A stretch of DNA of 27,703 bases from CAYNJF01 sp964351745 (GTDB taxonomy: Bacteria > Pseudomonadota > Gammaproteobacteria > Berkiellales > Berkiellaceae), in contig CAYGPI010000028.1 in NCBI GenBank assembly GCA_964351745.1, positions 1 to 27,703 of the forward strand. Reading direction: 5' to 3'. Shown piece by piece: positions 1-9,034 of the stretch. Each line of letters begins with the position of its first letter. The stretch's first letter is position 1. The translations under genes were made by a program, and so were the position numbers. Under the pieces are notes generated by a model. That model was not told the origin of the DNA and did not search any database. It worked only from the letters and a program-made list of their open reading frames with translations.

Positions 1-2945
1 ATCTTGGCGTTTTGCAAGCACTTCAAGAAAAAGGTTTGCTAGATGATTTGAAGTGCGTTGCAGGCTCTTCTGGTGCGGCTATTATAGCTCTTTTATTAGC
101 CTTAGGTTTTGATGGCCACCAAATTGTTCGTTTGTTCAATCAGTTAGATCTAACAGATTTCACAGATTACAGATCAAACTTATGGGGCTCGTCAATGGCG
201 TCTCATATGTTTAGTGTTCTGACACAAGGGAAAATTTATTCAGGAAAGAACATGAGAGATTGGGCTGGCGGACTTATTGAGCACGTTTTAGATGATGAGC
301 ATGCCAGCTTTGCGGACTTAAAAGAAGCGCAAAAAGATAATCCTTGTTTAAAATCTCCCTATTTCGTCGCCACCAGACTTCAGCCAGATGAAAGGCAATC
401 TCAAGAAGTTGTGTTTGGCTTTGATAAATATCCTAATGTTCGGATCCTAGATGCTTTTTGCGCATCAACTGCTTTACCACCCATTTATGAGCCGGTCCTT
501 GTGCATGAGAAAAATGGTAGGGCGATTGGGTACTGTAACGATGGTGGGCTATTAAATAATTTTCCAGTGGGTATTTTTGATTCTCGTCAATACCTTGAGC
601 CTCACTATCGATTAGAGTCAACTAATTACCAAGATGATGCTTCTTCCTTTGCCATTAATCCGGGCACAATGGGTTTTAGTTTGGTGACCCATCTTTCGCA
701 ACTTGATCCTAATATCACCCCCTTTACAGATAGGTTGCGCAGTTTAGCAACTAAGCTGCAACCAGCAGGAGGTACTCAAACCTCTGTACAAGAGCATCGC
801 TGGACACACTGGGATTTACTTAAAGGAATTTTTAAATATTATTTCGGCAAGTTAGAAGCCGAAAACTCAGAGCGTAAATATCAAACACATCCTGAAAATA
901 CAATCCAGATTTTTGCTGAATTTGTTGAGACAACAGAGTTTGATTTGTCTACAGAAAAAGCAACGCTCATTATTCAAAGTGGTTACCATGCCTTTTTAGC
1001 TTGGCAAAGTCGATTTAGAAATCCATCTGCGCCACACCCTCATGACAATTATATCGATAAGATCCCGCTAACCCCTGAAGAAGCCATCTTGAAAAGAGAA
1101 GATAAAGGAGCTTTTTATATGACCATGGCTGCAGGTTTTATGAGGAAAATGATGGTGGAGCTCGAACGTTGTCAGAAATCACCTGAATATGATTGGAAGG
1201 ATAATGTCAGGTTGCAATTTCTCTCATTCCAACTTAATCAAATTATCACCAAGAAATTCTCTAAATTGGATGATCCTTCGCTGGCTCTGTCGAAAGCCCA
1301 TACTTTAGCCAGCGAACAATACCATGAGCGAATCAATCAAATGAGACAAAATCGTCGGTTTCTTGAGCATCTTGTTGATCTCGATGGCACTCTTAGGCAT
1401 TTAAGTCATTTGTTGAGGCATACCGATCAACCAGATTATAAACAGAAGTTTGATCGTTTGTTTAGTTCTCAGCTTAGCAAAATATTTGTACTATGCCTTA
1501 ACAAAGATAATAATCTATTAAATGTTGCTGCTAGCTCAAATCCAAGTTACATAGATTATATGATTAGAGCGCTAGTTGAAAAATATGCGCATTTAATACA
1601 GATTAACCGTGGTTTTGCGCAACCTTTAGTTGTGATGCTTAACACCATACCGCCAACACCTATTCTATATTCAGCTAATACCTATAAGACAACTCAAAGT
1701 GTGAACTTGTGCTTAGAGAGAGGTCTAGATCCAACGATTAAAAACAAAGATGGCAAAACAGCGATCCATCACGCCATCGATATTGACAACGCCGAGTCAT
1801 TAGTCATTTATTGCCAATGGATGAGTAAAAACCGAGTTAAACCTGCTATTTTACACCATGGCCTTTACCAGCAGCCTTTACTCCACTATATCATTGACTC
1901 AGGCAATATTCACTTATTGGAAGCGCTCATGGCAGCATCCATAGTGCCAAAAGGTGAGTCATGTTTAAGTTGGCTGCTAAAAGCGATCCCAATGGATTGC
2001 GCCCAAGTAACGTTTCTAGAAAGGCAAAGCCTCACTGGTGATGTCTCATTGTGGGCTAATTTGAAATCTAGATTTTACAGTGACTTAAAGCTAACGTCTG
2101 CACAATGTAGAGAAAGTGCGCATACAAAGCGTCAAGCCTATATGGGCAAGCTATCAGTCGCAAAAGAAACTCTATGGAGTGAAGCGTTTTATAATCCTGA
2201 GAAGCTGTCTTTAGTTGCAAATAGAGATTTGTTAGCACTGCTTGGCGAACAAACTGAAACCAATATTGTTTTACTGAGCATTGCTAAGCATTGGAATGGT
2301 TTTGTGAAGGCAGCGCTATCAAAGCTAATGTCAGCTGGGTTTAAGCGGGAGATTGATGTTTTTATTCGTGCCCCGATCCTTGGGAAGAGTCTCTTAGAGC
2401 ATGCGATAGTAGCCAATAATGAAGTGATGAAACGTCAACTCAATACTTGGTTGGATGCAGATGAGGATAGAGCTTGTGCATTGCATCATATGGGTGAAGG
2501 CGTTGAGTTAACTTATCAGTTTTCACAACAAGAAGTAGATTATCGACTTCATGCTTTTGCTCAAAGGGGTAAAGCTCAAGAGTTTATGCGTTGTTTTACC
2601 CAGCTGTTTGACGGCGCAGATACAGCTAAACAGTTTAGAGAAAGCACTTCTCGTCTGAATGAGGCTAATATGACTCCCTTGCATTTGATAGTCAAACATG
2701 GCAGAAATGACATCATAAAATTGCTTAAATCATTTCTCTTGGAGAAAGATTTAGGGTTAGAGCATGTGTTTGATCTCGAAAGTGAGCTTGTCGCTTTAGA
2801 TGTGATAAAAGATCTAAGACAGTTGGATCGGGGCTTGTCTGAAGACCTTATCGAAATGATAAAGTCTCCAGCACTCCAAGCTAGATACTCAAGTGCTAGT
2901 ACTTTAGAGCAAGCAACTGCAAAGTTTGAGCGTTTAGCTATCTAA
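1..2945 (+). CDS. Patatin-like phospholipase with ankyrin repeats, 5' end cut by window
   Basis: A patatin-fold lipid acyl hydrolase that probably acts on host membrane lipids. The frame is open to the window edge and reads LGVLQALQEKGLL, the segment that normally follows the GGxxG oxyanion loop, so the true start lies upstream; the TTG at 12 is not a credible start. The nucleophile elbow (63-80) reads G-S-S-G-A, so the last Gly of GxSxG is Ala. The partner Asp is present in NDGGLLNNFPV (GAT at 540-542). After the catalytic domain comes a long helical region. Ankyrin-like segments follow: one near 1705-1820 (DGKTAIHHAI) and one near 2655-2745 (NMTPLHLIVKHGRNDIIKLL). Patatin plus ankyrin architecture is typical of Legionellales effectors. 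The next gene is convergent, with 7 bp between stops. The patatin call is firm; activity is uncertain because of the altered elbow. Confidence 0.85.
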   Translation, partial: LGVLQALQEKGLLDDLKCVAGSSGAAIIALLLALGFDGHQIVRLFNQLDLTDFTDYRSNLWGSSMASHMFSVLTQGKIYSGKNMRDWAGGLIEHVLDDEHASFADLKEAQKDNPCLKSPYFVATRLQPDERQSQEVVFGFDKYPNVRILDAFCASTALPPIYEPVLVHEKNGRAIGYCNDGGLLNNFPVGIFDSRQYLEPHYRLESTNYQDDASSFAINPGTMGFSLVTHLSQLDPNITPFTDRLRSLATKLQPAGGTQTSVQEHRWTHWDLLKGIFKYYFGKLEAENSERKYQTHPENTIQIFAEFVETTEFDLSTEKATLIIQSGYHAFLAWQSRFRNPSAPHPHDNYIDKIPLTPEEAILKREDKGAFYMTMAAGFMRKMMVELERCQKSPEYDWKDNVRLQFLSFQLNQIITKKFSKLDDPSLALSKAHTLASEQYHERINQMRQNRRFLEHLVDLDGTLRHLSHLLRHTDQPDYKQKFDRLFSSQLSKIFVLCLNKDNNLLNVAASSNPSYIDYMIRALVEKYAHLIQINRGFAQPLVVMLNTIPPTPILYSANTYKTTQSVNLCLERGLDPTIKNKDGKTAIHHAIDIDNAESLVIYCQWMSKNRVKPAILHHGLYQQPLLHYIIDSGNIHLLEALMAASIVPKGESCLSWLLKAIPMDCAQVTFLERQSLTGDVSLWANLKSRFYSDLKLTSAQCRESAHTKRQAYMGKLSVAKETLWSEAFYNPEKLSLVANRDLLALLGEQTETNIVLLSIAKHWNGFVKAALSKLMSAGFKREIDVFIRAPILGKSLLEHAIVANNEVMKRQLNTWLDADEDRACALHHMGEGVELTYQFSQQEVDYRLHAFAQRGKAQEFMRCFTQLFDGADTAKQFRESTSRLNEANMTPLHLIVKHGRNDIIKLLKSFLLEKDLGLEHVFDLESELVALDVIKDLRQLDRGLSEDLIEMIKSPALQARYSSASTLEQATAKFERLAI

Positions 2946-2952
2946 TGCGCAC

Positions 2953-3975
2953 TTAGACAGTCTTTGAGCGAAGTCTTGGTGATGCACTTAAGGATTCTTC
3001 CTCTAAAACCGGTTTAGTCCTATTTCCAAGTAGGGCAGGTTTAAGGAATCTTGGCTCATCTTGTTTGGCTTGTGAGATAAGAATATTCTGCAATGGAATC
3101 TCTTGTTGCTTAAATTGCTCGCGCAGAACTAGAGCTTGCTTCATGGTTTCACAAGTTAGCACAAAGCCATTAAAATTAGCTTCTGGTGAAGTCTCTTGAC
3201 GAGCTCTGATATAAGCTCTAGCGCTAACCATTAACATGGCAACATTGTCGTTATTAACAATCTTTGAATGAGCATGAAAACCATGATCTAAGGTGATTTG
3301 TAAATTATCATCAGATTTGTTTTTTAGAGAAAACACTAAGAGATCGTCTCTTTTAGCGACTTCGTAAGCATATTCATCTGGTTTGCGATCATCGCCGTTA
3401 AGTTTCTTTAACTCTTCTTTTAGGAGCGCTTCATAGACTCTTTTTAAAGCCTTCATATCTACCAGAGGCCCCGTGTCAACGCTAAGATTTAATCCTTGCG
3501 TTGGGCTAGGGACAAAGTTTGGAGCGCTTTGGCGCTTTTGTTGGTGCATGTTTGTAAGAGATCTATCCGGTCCTGTTAAAAGCGGGCTAGTCTGCTGATC
3601 GACGCTTTGTTCAAGAGAGCGGGTAAAATCACCTTTCATTTTCATTAACAATGCTTTGGAAGATTTTGAGCGCTGCTGTTTTGCAGCATCAGTTAGCAGC
3701 TGTAATTTGTCATGACTATTAAATTGCTCTAAAAAAGCTTCAAGTTGGCGTTGTACCCCTACTTGATCAGCGGCATTAAGTCTAACCCGAAGCTCCATCT
3801 TCTCTTTGGTTAAATCTATGGTGCTTCCATCAGATTGCTTAAAAATATTTTTTCTACGACTTGAGGTGTCTAAATTGCCGCTAAGGTTATTTTGCAGACC
3901 TAAGACAGCTTTATCAAAAAGAGCATCTCCTTGAGCAAGATCTGAAGATTTGATTTTAAAAGTAATAGAATAAGC
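2953..3975 (-). CDS. Unknown protein with glutamate-rich C-terminus, candidate secreted effector
   Basis: I do not recognise this 340-aa soluble protein. The chosen ATG (MAYSITFKIK) has AGAGAGG about 9 bases upstream; an upstream in-frame GTG at 4029 has no ribosome binding site. The N-terminal half is charged and helical with a Ser/Gln-rich linker. The C-terminal third alternates strand and helix (VAMLMVSARAYIRAR, then FNGFVLTCETMKQALVLREQF). That pattern loosely recalls small alpha/beta modules found in Legionella effectors, but this is an impression only. The tail contains VLEEESLSASPRLRSKTV, an E-block near the C-terminus of the type used by Dot/Icm substrates. It is convergent with the patatin-ankyrin gene, so the two are not one operon. 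Confidence 0.75.
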   Translation of the reverse strand, partial: AYSITFKIKSSDLAQGDALFDKAVLGLQNNLSGNLDTSSRRKNIFKQSDGSTIDLTKEKMELRVRLNAADQVGVQRQLEAFLEQFNSHDKLQLLTDAAKQQRSKSSKALLMKMKGDFTRSLEQSVDQQTSPLLTGPDRSLTNMHQQKRQSAPNFVPSPTQGLNLSVDTGPLVDMKALKRVYEALLKEELKKLNGDDRKPDEYAYEVAKRDDLLVFSLKNKSDDNLQITLDHGFHAHSKIVNNDNVAMLMVSARAYIRARQETSPEANFNGFVLTCETMKQALVLREQFKQQEIPLQNILISQAKQDEPRFLKPALLGNRTKPVLEEESLSASPRLRSKTV

Positions 3976-4076
3976 CATTAGCCTGAACCTCTCTTGTTGA
4001 GCTTTTGCCCAAGATAACATTTGATGCACATGATAAGGAAGTCTTAGATAAAAGTCAATATGCTAGCTTATTGATT

Positions 4077-4105
4077 TTGACACTGGGGTGCTTTTAGCTT
4101 AGATT
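4077..4105 (+). promoter_or_regulatory. Sigma70-type promoter for the glycine-zipper lipoprotein
   Basis: TTGACA at 4077-4082 is a perfect -35 box. It is followed after 17 bases by TAGATT (4/6 match) at 4100-4105, about 42 bases before the ATG at 4147. Confidence 0.6.
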
Positions 4106-4146
4106 AAGTTGCTATTGTAGTTTTCCATTGATCTTATGGGGTTGTC

Positions 4147-4623
4147 ATGAATCTAAAACACATGTTTACCGCGCTTTTAATTGGTAGTTTATTGTTAATG
4201 AGTACGGGTTGCTCTCAGACAAAAGGCAACAATGGTACAACAGGTGCTCTTTTGGGCGGTGTTACAGGCGCTTTGGCTGCAAATCACCTAGGCAAAGGCA
4301 GTGGGCGTGTAGCTGCAACCATGCTTGGAGCTTTTATTGGTACTGTGGTAGGTAGTGAGATTGGTGAATACATGGATGAGCTAGACCAAAAGAATGCCGA
4401 GCATGCTTTTAATGAAGCAACGCATGCGCCGATTGGAAAAGTCATTGAATGGCGCAACCCTCAATCTGGTCATTATGGGCACGTCAAGAGTTTGCGAGAA
4501 GGCCAAGCCTCATCGGGAGAATATTGCCGTGAGTTTCAATCACAGGTCACCATCGGTGGTAAAATAAAAGATGCCTATGGCACAGCTTGCCAGCGCCCCG
4601 ACGGCTCTTGGGAAATTTCTTAA
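4147..4623 (+). CDS. Glycine-zipper (17-kDa antigen/SlyB-like) outer-membrane lipoprotein
   Basis: A 158-aa lipoprotein. The N-terminus is a hydrophobic signal peptide ending in a lipobox, LMSTGC, with the lipidated Cys at residue 22. Residues about 32-75 form a glycine-zipper double hairpin (GALLGGVTGALAANHLG and MLGAFIGTVVGSEIG), the hallmark of the glycine-zipper 2TM family that includes the rickettsial 17-kDa antigen. The C-terminal half carries WRNPQSGHYG and YCREFQ, with two cysteines likely to form a disulfide, again as in the 17-kDa family. It probably has an envelope-structure role. It has its own promoter and a hairpin 23 bases after the stop. The family assignment is firm; the exact orthologue is not. 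Confidence 0.9.
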   Translation: MNLKHMFTALLIGSLLLMSTGCSQTKGNNGTTGALLGGVTGALAANHLGKGSGRVAATMLGAFIGTVVGSEIGEYMDELDQKNAEHAFNEATHAPIGKVIEWRNPQSGHYGHVKSLREGQASSGEYCREFQSQVTIGGKIKDAYGTACQRPDGSWEIS

Positions 4624-4646
4624 TGCCTGATAGCTTTTTTTAGTCT

Positions 4647-4672
4647 AAAGAGCTTCAAACAAGAAGCTCTTT
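4647..4672. terminator. Hairpin between convergent genes
   Basis: A perfect 10-bp inverted repeat, AAAGAGCTTC and GAAGCTCTTT, with a 6-base loop. It lies between the stop of the lipoprotein gene and the stop of the convergent transporter gene. The U-tract is short on both strands, so it is a plausible but not textbook bidirectional terminator. Confidence 0.55.
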
Positions 4673-4676
4673 ATGC

Positions 4677-5624
4677 TTAAGCTATAATGAATTCGTGCAC
4701 CAACAAACCAACACCCACAGACATGGCTAACCCTAGCATCATTTTTATAAAATCTTTGATGACCATAGGGAAAATAGTTTTAATATGTTTTTCTTCGTGT
4801 TGGTGATAAATGGCAATTTCTCTTCCACATAATAAGCCTACAAAGACCCATGTGGTGCTCATAGGAATGTTGCTCCACTCTTTGAAAAAGATTAAAAGAA
4901 AAGCGAAGACTAAATCAATAATCGTCGCCGAGCGCACATAGCGGGTAGATGTTTTTTCGAGAACAATATGTTGGATCTTGCCGCCACGCGAGTAAAAGAT
5001 GTAGCCGAGTAACCCGATACATACCGTAAGCATAAAAACAAGCCAACCAACAGATAGCTCTCTTGGCAGAAACACAGCAATGTTAGCCATGTCATGGCTT
5101 AGCCATGTAAACCACAAGAAACCAGTTGTTACCCATTGAGCGATACGCCATTTCTTCTTATAAAGAGCATCAACTTTTCGATGCTCATCCATAATCTTAC
5201 TTAAAACCCACCAGATACAATAAGCTGAAACAGCCGCCACACCATAGCCAATAAAGCTTTTGACAAGCATCGTTTCAAGAACAACAGAGCTGGCAAACAA
5301 GCTCAGCACCATGAAGGTTGTTGAAACAGGGATCCCAAATCTAGTTAAGCCGAATAACACAGCCGGGCCTAATAAGTGGTACCACTGAACTGGCTGGAAG
5401 GGTATGGAAGCAAGACGACCATGAGAGACATCGCCCCCTAAAAAAACCCAACCATAAAGCACTGAAGCTAACAGGACGGCAGAGGCAGCGAGCCATAGCC
5501 AATACCATTTCACTTGGGCATTAGAGGCTATGAATGTTCCTAAGGTTTGAACACTATCATTGGCTATAACTGAGTAAGCAGCCAAACAAAACCCTAAAAC
5601 CATAAAGGTAAAACTTAAATCCAT
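4677..5624 (-). CDS. PiT-family (phosphate) transporter-like membrane protein
   Basis: A 315-aa polytopic inner-membrane protein with about eight to ten hydrophobic segments. The internal duplication of the PiT family is visible. VIANDSVQTLGTF and LSHDMANIAVFLPRE correspond to the two GANDxxNxxG signatures, and GIPVSTTFMVLS and NIPMSTTWVFVG to the two PxSTTH motifs. The signatures are degenerate: the second lacks GAN and both STT motifs lack the following His, so the substrate may not be phosphate. The chosen ATG has GGGA about 10 bases upstream; an upstream TTG at 5672 would only add 16 residues. Convergent with the lipoprotein gene. Confidence 0.8.
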   Translation of the reverse strand: MDLSFTFMVLGFCLAAYSVIANDSVQTLGTFIASNAQVKWYWLWLAASAVLLASVLYGWVFLGGDVSHGRLASIPFQPVQWYHLLGPAVLFGLTRFGIPVSTTFMVLSLFASSVVLETMLVKSFIGYGVAAVSAYCIWWVLSKIMDEHRKVDALYKKKWRIAQWVTTGFLWFTWLSHDMANIAVFLPRELSVGWLVFMLTVCIGLLGYIFYSRGGKIQHIVLEKTSTRYVRSATIIDLVFAFLLIFFKEWSNIPMSTTWVFVGLLCGREIAIYHQHEEKHIKTIFPMVIKDFIKMMLGLAMSVGVGLLVHEFIIA

Positions 5625-5836
5625 CAGATGTTCCCATATCAAACTTTGTAGGTATCTTATGCTATGAGGCAAACAGAAACAAACTTGAAAGAGCTATGAT
5701 TCAAGTGCGTTTTCGCCGTGATTATACGTAACTTTGAGATGATTCATAGGCCTTATTAAATTTAGCCTTGAGCCATTTCGCGCAAAAGGTATCAAGATTC
5801 TAAGTAATCAAATAGCCACTTAGCTTTAAAATAAAT

Positions 5837-5854
5837 TGTGCTAAGACCGGCACA
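5837..5854 (-). terminator. Weak terminator after the 581-aa unknown gene
   Basis: On the minus strand a 5-bp stem (TGTGC/GCACA) with an 8-base loop is followed by a T-rich stretch, ATTTATTTT. It lies 18-36 bases past the stop codon at 5873. Confidence 0.35.
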
Positions 5855-5872
5855 GAGCATCTATTTGGCTTC

Positions 5873-7618
5873 TTAATTTTTTGGCCCCATCACTGCTTTG
5901 CCATGACTTGCTTTTCTTGAATGATTAAGTTCAATGTGTTTTATGTAGATGGCGCCTTGCTCTACTTTGTGATGCGCTTCAACAAGAGGTTGTATCCTAT
6001 GGTGCACGTCACTTGTGATAACAAAATCTTCAATTTTTTTGTTCGTCAATTGCAAAATGCCTGATTGGTGAATGGCATCATCAAATTTTTTCTTGTTTTT
6101 CTCGTATAGATCTTTGTTGATAGCAAGACAAACAATGCTTGAAGTTGGAATATGATGTTTACTCATAAACTCATTTAACCTAGATTGAAGACTCTCAGAT
6201 TGAATTAAAGCTTGTGGCGAGGTACGAAGTTTATATGTGTTGCCTTTCTTTGTCCCATAGCTGTCCCTGTCATACATGTAACTATTGACCAGAGATAACA
6301 CTTGCGTATCAATAATAATAGAAATACACGATCCAGGGGTGAAACTCTGATCAGATTTTTGTACACGAGTGAAAACACTGGAGCCTCCGCCGCTTTCAAG
6401 ATCTTCTCTAGGACTAACGCCTGCAACAAAATTACCATGACGGTATCGATGACTCGTCGAGCACAATCCATCTTTAAATATTGTTATTAAACGCTCAAGT
6501 ATCTCATCAAATGTCATTAAACTTAAATCATAGATATCGTGATACAAAAAAGCAGCATCTTGTTGTTTTAAGGTTGATGCTAAATCATGCTGAGCACAAG
6601 CTACAAAGCCAGGTAAGATCTCTGTTTCAGTGATTTTTGCGAAATCTTCGGTTGAAACACGAAGATGCTCTTTCAAAGGAGCTATGGGCCATTCGTATAA
6701 TCGCAAATCTCTTTCTTGATCATAGGAAAGGACGTCTTGCAAATATTTCAAACGATTGGCAGAGAAACATTGGATCCTTTCTCGATCAATGGGCCTTTGT
6801 GGAAAGGCTATACTTCCCACGCCCAGAGAAAATAAAACATCTTTTAATACTGATTGGGCTTGCTCAAGTTCGCTAAGTCTGAATTCTGTCACACTGATAC
6901 TTAATCTTGCCTGATCTGACATTAAACCAGGGTTCCCTCTATCAATAATAACTTTAAGCTGAGTGCTCTCATCAAGGTATGTTAGAGATTGAGAGCGTTT
7001 TCCCAGTTCAACAACATGAACTCTAGTGTAAAATCCATTGGCGTTCTTTTTCCACAAGTAAACTTTATCACTTGTTAGAGCTTCATCTATTTTCTTAGAT
7101 TGGTGCAAGTTGAGCAGGGTTCGATTAACTTTTACTTGCCCCGGATGATGCAGTTCGCAATCTAAAATCAAAGCAAAACGACCAGCAGATTGCTCCCTTA
7201 GCATAAGATTGTAGCAGCCATTTTTCAGATTACTACTGCCAGAAGCAGCGACATATCCACCTTGAGTTGTACTCATGGTGCTAATGTCTGGCAAAGGCAA
7301 AGAGTCTTGTTTAAAGACAGACTTAAGCCTTTCTCTGGCATCTAGCTCCTTGTCGACTTCCGGGATACTGGAAATAACCTTTTCAGCCTCTTCAATAATC
7401 GTTGTGAATATTCCGTACTGAATAAGGCTTACCTTAGAAAAGGACTTTTTTTCTTCGTCTAAGCTTCTAATCGTTGTCACAGCCTTTAATAACTTATCAA
7501 GAGAATATTGAAGCGTCACCCCTGTGAAAGTTGACTTGATTATATTTTGAAGAATTAGCTCTTCAGCAGGAGCTTGTTTGAGTAGGGCCTCTAGAGCTAG
7601 TTCTTGTAATGATTTCAT
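5873..7618 (-). CDS. Unknown 581-aa soluble protein, candidate effector
   Basis: I do not recognise this protein. It has no signal peptide or membrane segment. Residues 1-110 are helical and charged. Residues about 115-260 look beta-rich and include a Ser/Gly stretch (GGYVAASGSSNLKNGCY). The most conserved-looking block, about residues 385-450, contains HRYRHGNFVAGVSPRED, then ESGGGSSVFTRV, then SIIIDTQVLS and YMYDRDSYG; this His/Gly-loop followed by a beta-strand core resembles an enzyme core, but no family is assigned. The C-terminus is basic (KASHGKAVMGPKN). The start ATG lacks a clear Shine-Dalgarno sequence but has a candidate promoter 33 bases upstream. It is monocistronic, flanked by a terminator of the recombinase gene. 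Confidence 0.75.
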   Translation of the reverse strand: MKSLQELALEALLKQAPAEELILQNIIKSTFTGVTLQYSLDKLLKAVTTIRSLDEEKKSFSKVSLIQYGIFTTIIEEAEKVISSIPEVDKELDARERLKSVFKQDSLPLPDISTMSTTQGGYVAASGSSNLKNGCYNLMLREQSAGRFALILDCELHHPGQVKVNRTLLNLHQSKKIDEALTSDKVYLWKKNANGFYTRVHVVELGKRSQSLTYLDESTQLKVIIDRGNPGLMSDQARLSISVTEFRLSELEQAQSVLKDVLFSLGVGSIAFPQRPIDRERIQCFSANRLKYLQDVLSYDQERDLRLYEWPIAPLKEHLRVSTEDFAKITETEILPGFVACAQHDLASTLKQQDAAFLYHDIYDLSLMTFDEILERLITIFKDGLCSTSHRYRHGNFVAGVSPREDLESGGGSSVFTRVQKSDQSFTPGSCISIIIDTQVLSLVNSYMYDRDSYGTKKGNTYKLRTSPQALIQSESLQSRLNEFMSKHHIPTSSIVCLAINKDLYEKNKKKFDDAIHQSGILQLTNKKIEDFVITSDVHHRIQPLVEAHHKVEQGAIYIKHIELNHSRKASHGKAVMGPKN

Positions 7619-7651
7619 CTTGTAAGTGCGTAATATTGGGTGAAGAACTTA

Positions 7652-7679
7652 AATATACAAGAACCACAAAATTAAGCAA
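7652..7679 (-). promoter_or_regulatory. Candidate promoter for the 581-aa unknown gene
   Basis: On the minus strand TTGCTT (7674-7679) and TATATT (7652-7657, 5/6 match) are separated by 16 bases, 33 bases before the ATG at 7618. Confidence 0.4.
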
Positions 7680-7686
7680 GAAAACT

Positions 7687-7703
7687 CCCTATTTATTATA
7701 GGG
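7687..7703 (-). terminator. Terminator of the tyrosine recombinase gene
   Basis: On the minus strand CCCTAT, a 5-base loop (AATAA) and ATAGGG form a hairpin followed by AGTTTTCTT. It sits about 50 bases past the recombinase stop and ahead of the promoter of the next minus-strand gene. Confidence 0.55.
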
Positions 7704-7752
7704 GTATTATCTGAAAACATTGATGAAGTTAAAATTGCTATTATTTTTACCT

Positions 7753-8988
7753 TTAAAGCTGCTCATTTAAGGATAAATTTCTAGCAGATGTGTGTAAATC
7801 ATTCTTTGCTATATGAACGTATATCATGGTCGTACTAATATCTGAGTGGCCCATAAGCTCCTTTACTTTTTCAATGGCACATCCTGACTTAACCAGGTAA
7901 GTTCCGTAACTGTGCCTTAACCAGTGAGCCGAAGCTTTACGTAGCTTTGAAGCCTTATGCTGATACTTCATCTGATCTTCTTCAGTGCCTATGGCTAAAG
8001 TTTCAAATTTGTTGGCACCAAGATTAAAGGCCCATCGCAATATCTGACCAATTCGGTTATCTGTGATTGAACTTTGTTTGTCTAAAGCCGGCACAAGAGG
8101 CGTTTGCTCCTCATATTTGGGCAAAGAAGAGGGCAAATCCATCAGCTTTCTGAAATGTACCAAAACATCTAGATACTCATCGACAACAACGATTTTTCTT
8201 GGTTTCTCCCCTTTGCCAATGACCTTTAAATACCACTCGTTTTCGATCAAGGAAAAGCAGCCCATTTGATGGTTGGCGAGCTCTGCCAACCTCAAACCTG
8301 TATAGAACAGGGTCAGAATGATATATTTAGCTCTAGCCACATCAAAAGCAGATTCTGGCGTGAGAGATTGGTATTCAGTCAAAGCTTCGAGCGTCATCGT
8401 AATATCGTCTCTCTCTAACCAACGCTCAGTACTATTAGATTTCTTTCCTTTGCGCCTTTTGTCAACGGCTAAGGGGTTCCCCGCAAGATAATTATTTTGC
8501 ACAAGGTAGTTAAAAAAACTATCAAGAATGCTGATAACCTTTCGTGCCGTAGGCGCAGATAATCCCTTCACAAAAGGGCGCCACTCCATGTTGTAATCAC
8601 CAGACTTTATAGTTTTTGAACGCTTTGGGCCACACCATTTAGAAAAAGGGGTCGGATCTAAAATAAAAGCTCGGTAGTCTATAAGATGTTCACGCTTTAA
8701 ATCTGAAATGGTAATTTTAGGTACATGAATACACCATAACGCTAACCGCTCAAGTTCTTTGAGGTATGATCGATAGGTAAGCTTTGAATCTTTGTAGTCG
8801 AACAAAAAAGTCTTAATAGCCTCTGCATCATTGGTTGCCTGCATCATATTAGGCTCTTCTGATTGATTGTACCCTGGTGAGCCACCAAGTATCTCTATCA
8901 GCTTGGTAAAGTCCATAGAGGCTGAATCTTTAAATATGGGATAAATCACAATCGCAAATCTCTTTAAAAAAGTAAGCTGTACTATCAC
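7753..8988 (-). CDS. Tyrosine recombinase (phage/Xer-type integrase)
   Basis: A site-specific DNA recombinase with a complete active site. In the 411-aa form the catalytic residues are Arg233 (TGLRLAEL), Lys259 (GKGEKPR), His355 and Arg358 (HWLRHSYGTYL), His381 (MGHSDISTT) and the nucleophile Tyr390 (MIYVHI). The N-terminal 170 residues form the SAM-like core-binding domain. The GTG start at 8988 lacks a ribosome binding site, and an in-frame ATG at 8916 (MDFTKLIEIL) is an alternative. No tRNA gene, excisionase or duplicated attachment site is visible beside it, so it may be a stranded island integrase or a chromosomal recombinase. A perfect palindrome lies just upstream at 9022-9034. Confidence 0.92.
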   Translation of the reverse strand: MIVQLTFLKRFAIVIYPIFKDSASMDFTKLIEILGGSPGYNQSEEPNMMQATNDAEAIKTFLFDYKDSKLTYRSYLKELERLALWCIHVPKITISDLKREHLIDYRAFILDPTPFSKWCGPKRSKTIKSGDYNMEWRPFVKGLSAPTARKVISILDSFFNYLVQNNYLAGNPLAVDKRRKGKKSNSTERWLERDDITMTLEALTEYQSLTPESAFDVARAKYIILTLFYTGLRLAELANHQMGCFSLIENEWYLKVIGKGEKPRKIVVVDEYLDVLVHFRKLMDLPSSLPKYEEQTPLVPALDKQSSITDNRIGQILRWAFNLGANKFETLAIGTEEDQMKYQHKASKLRKASAHWLRHSYGTYLVKSGCAIEKVKELMGHSDISTTMIYVHIAKNDLHTSARNLSLNEQL

Positions 8989-9021
8989 TATTTTAGCGCA
9001 TAATACGCTGGATAAAAAATC

Positions 9022-9034
9022 ACCACCAGGTGGT
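9022..9034. repeat. Perfect 6+1+6 palindrome upstream of the recombinase
   Basis: ACCACC-A-GGTGGT is a perfect inverted repeat in the divergent intergenic region between the recombinase and the helical-repeat gene, 34 bases upstream of the GTG. It could be an operator or a recombinase binding site. Confidence 0.5.
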
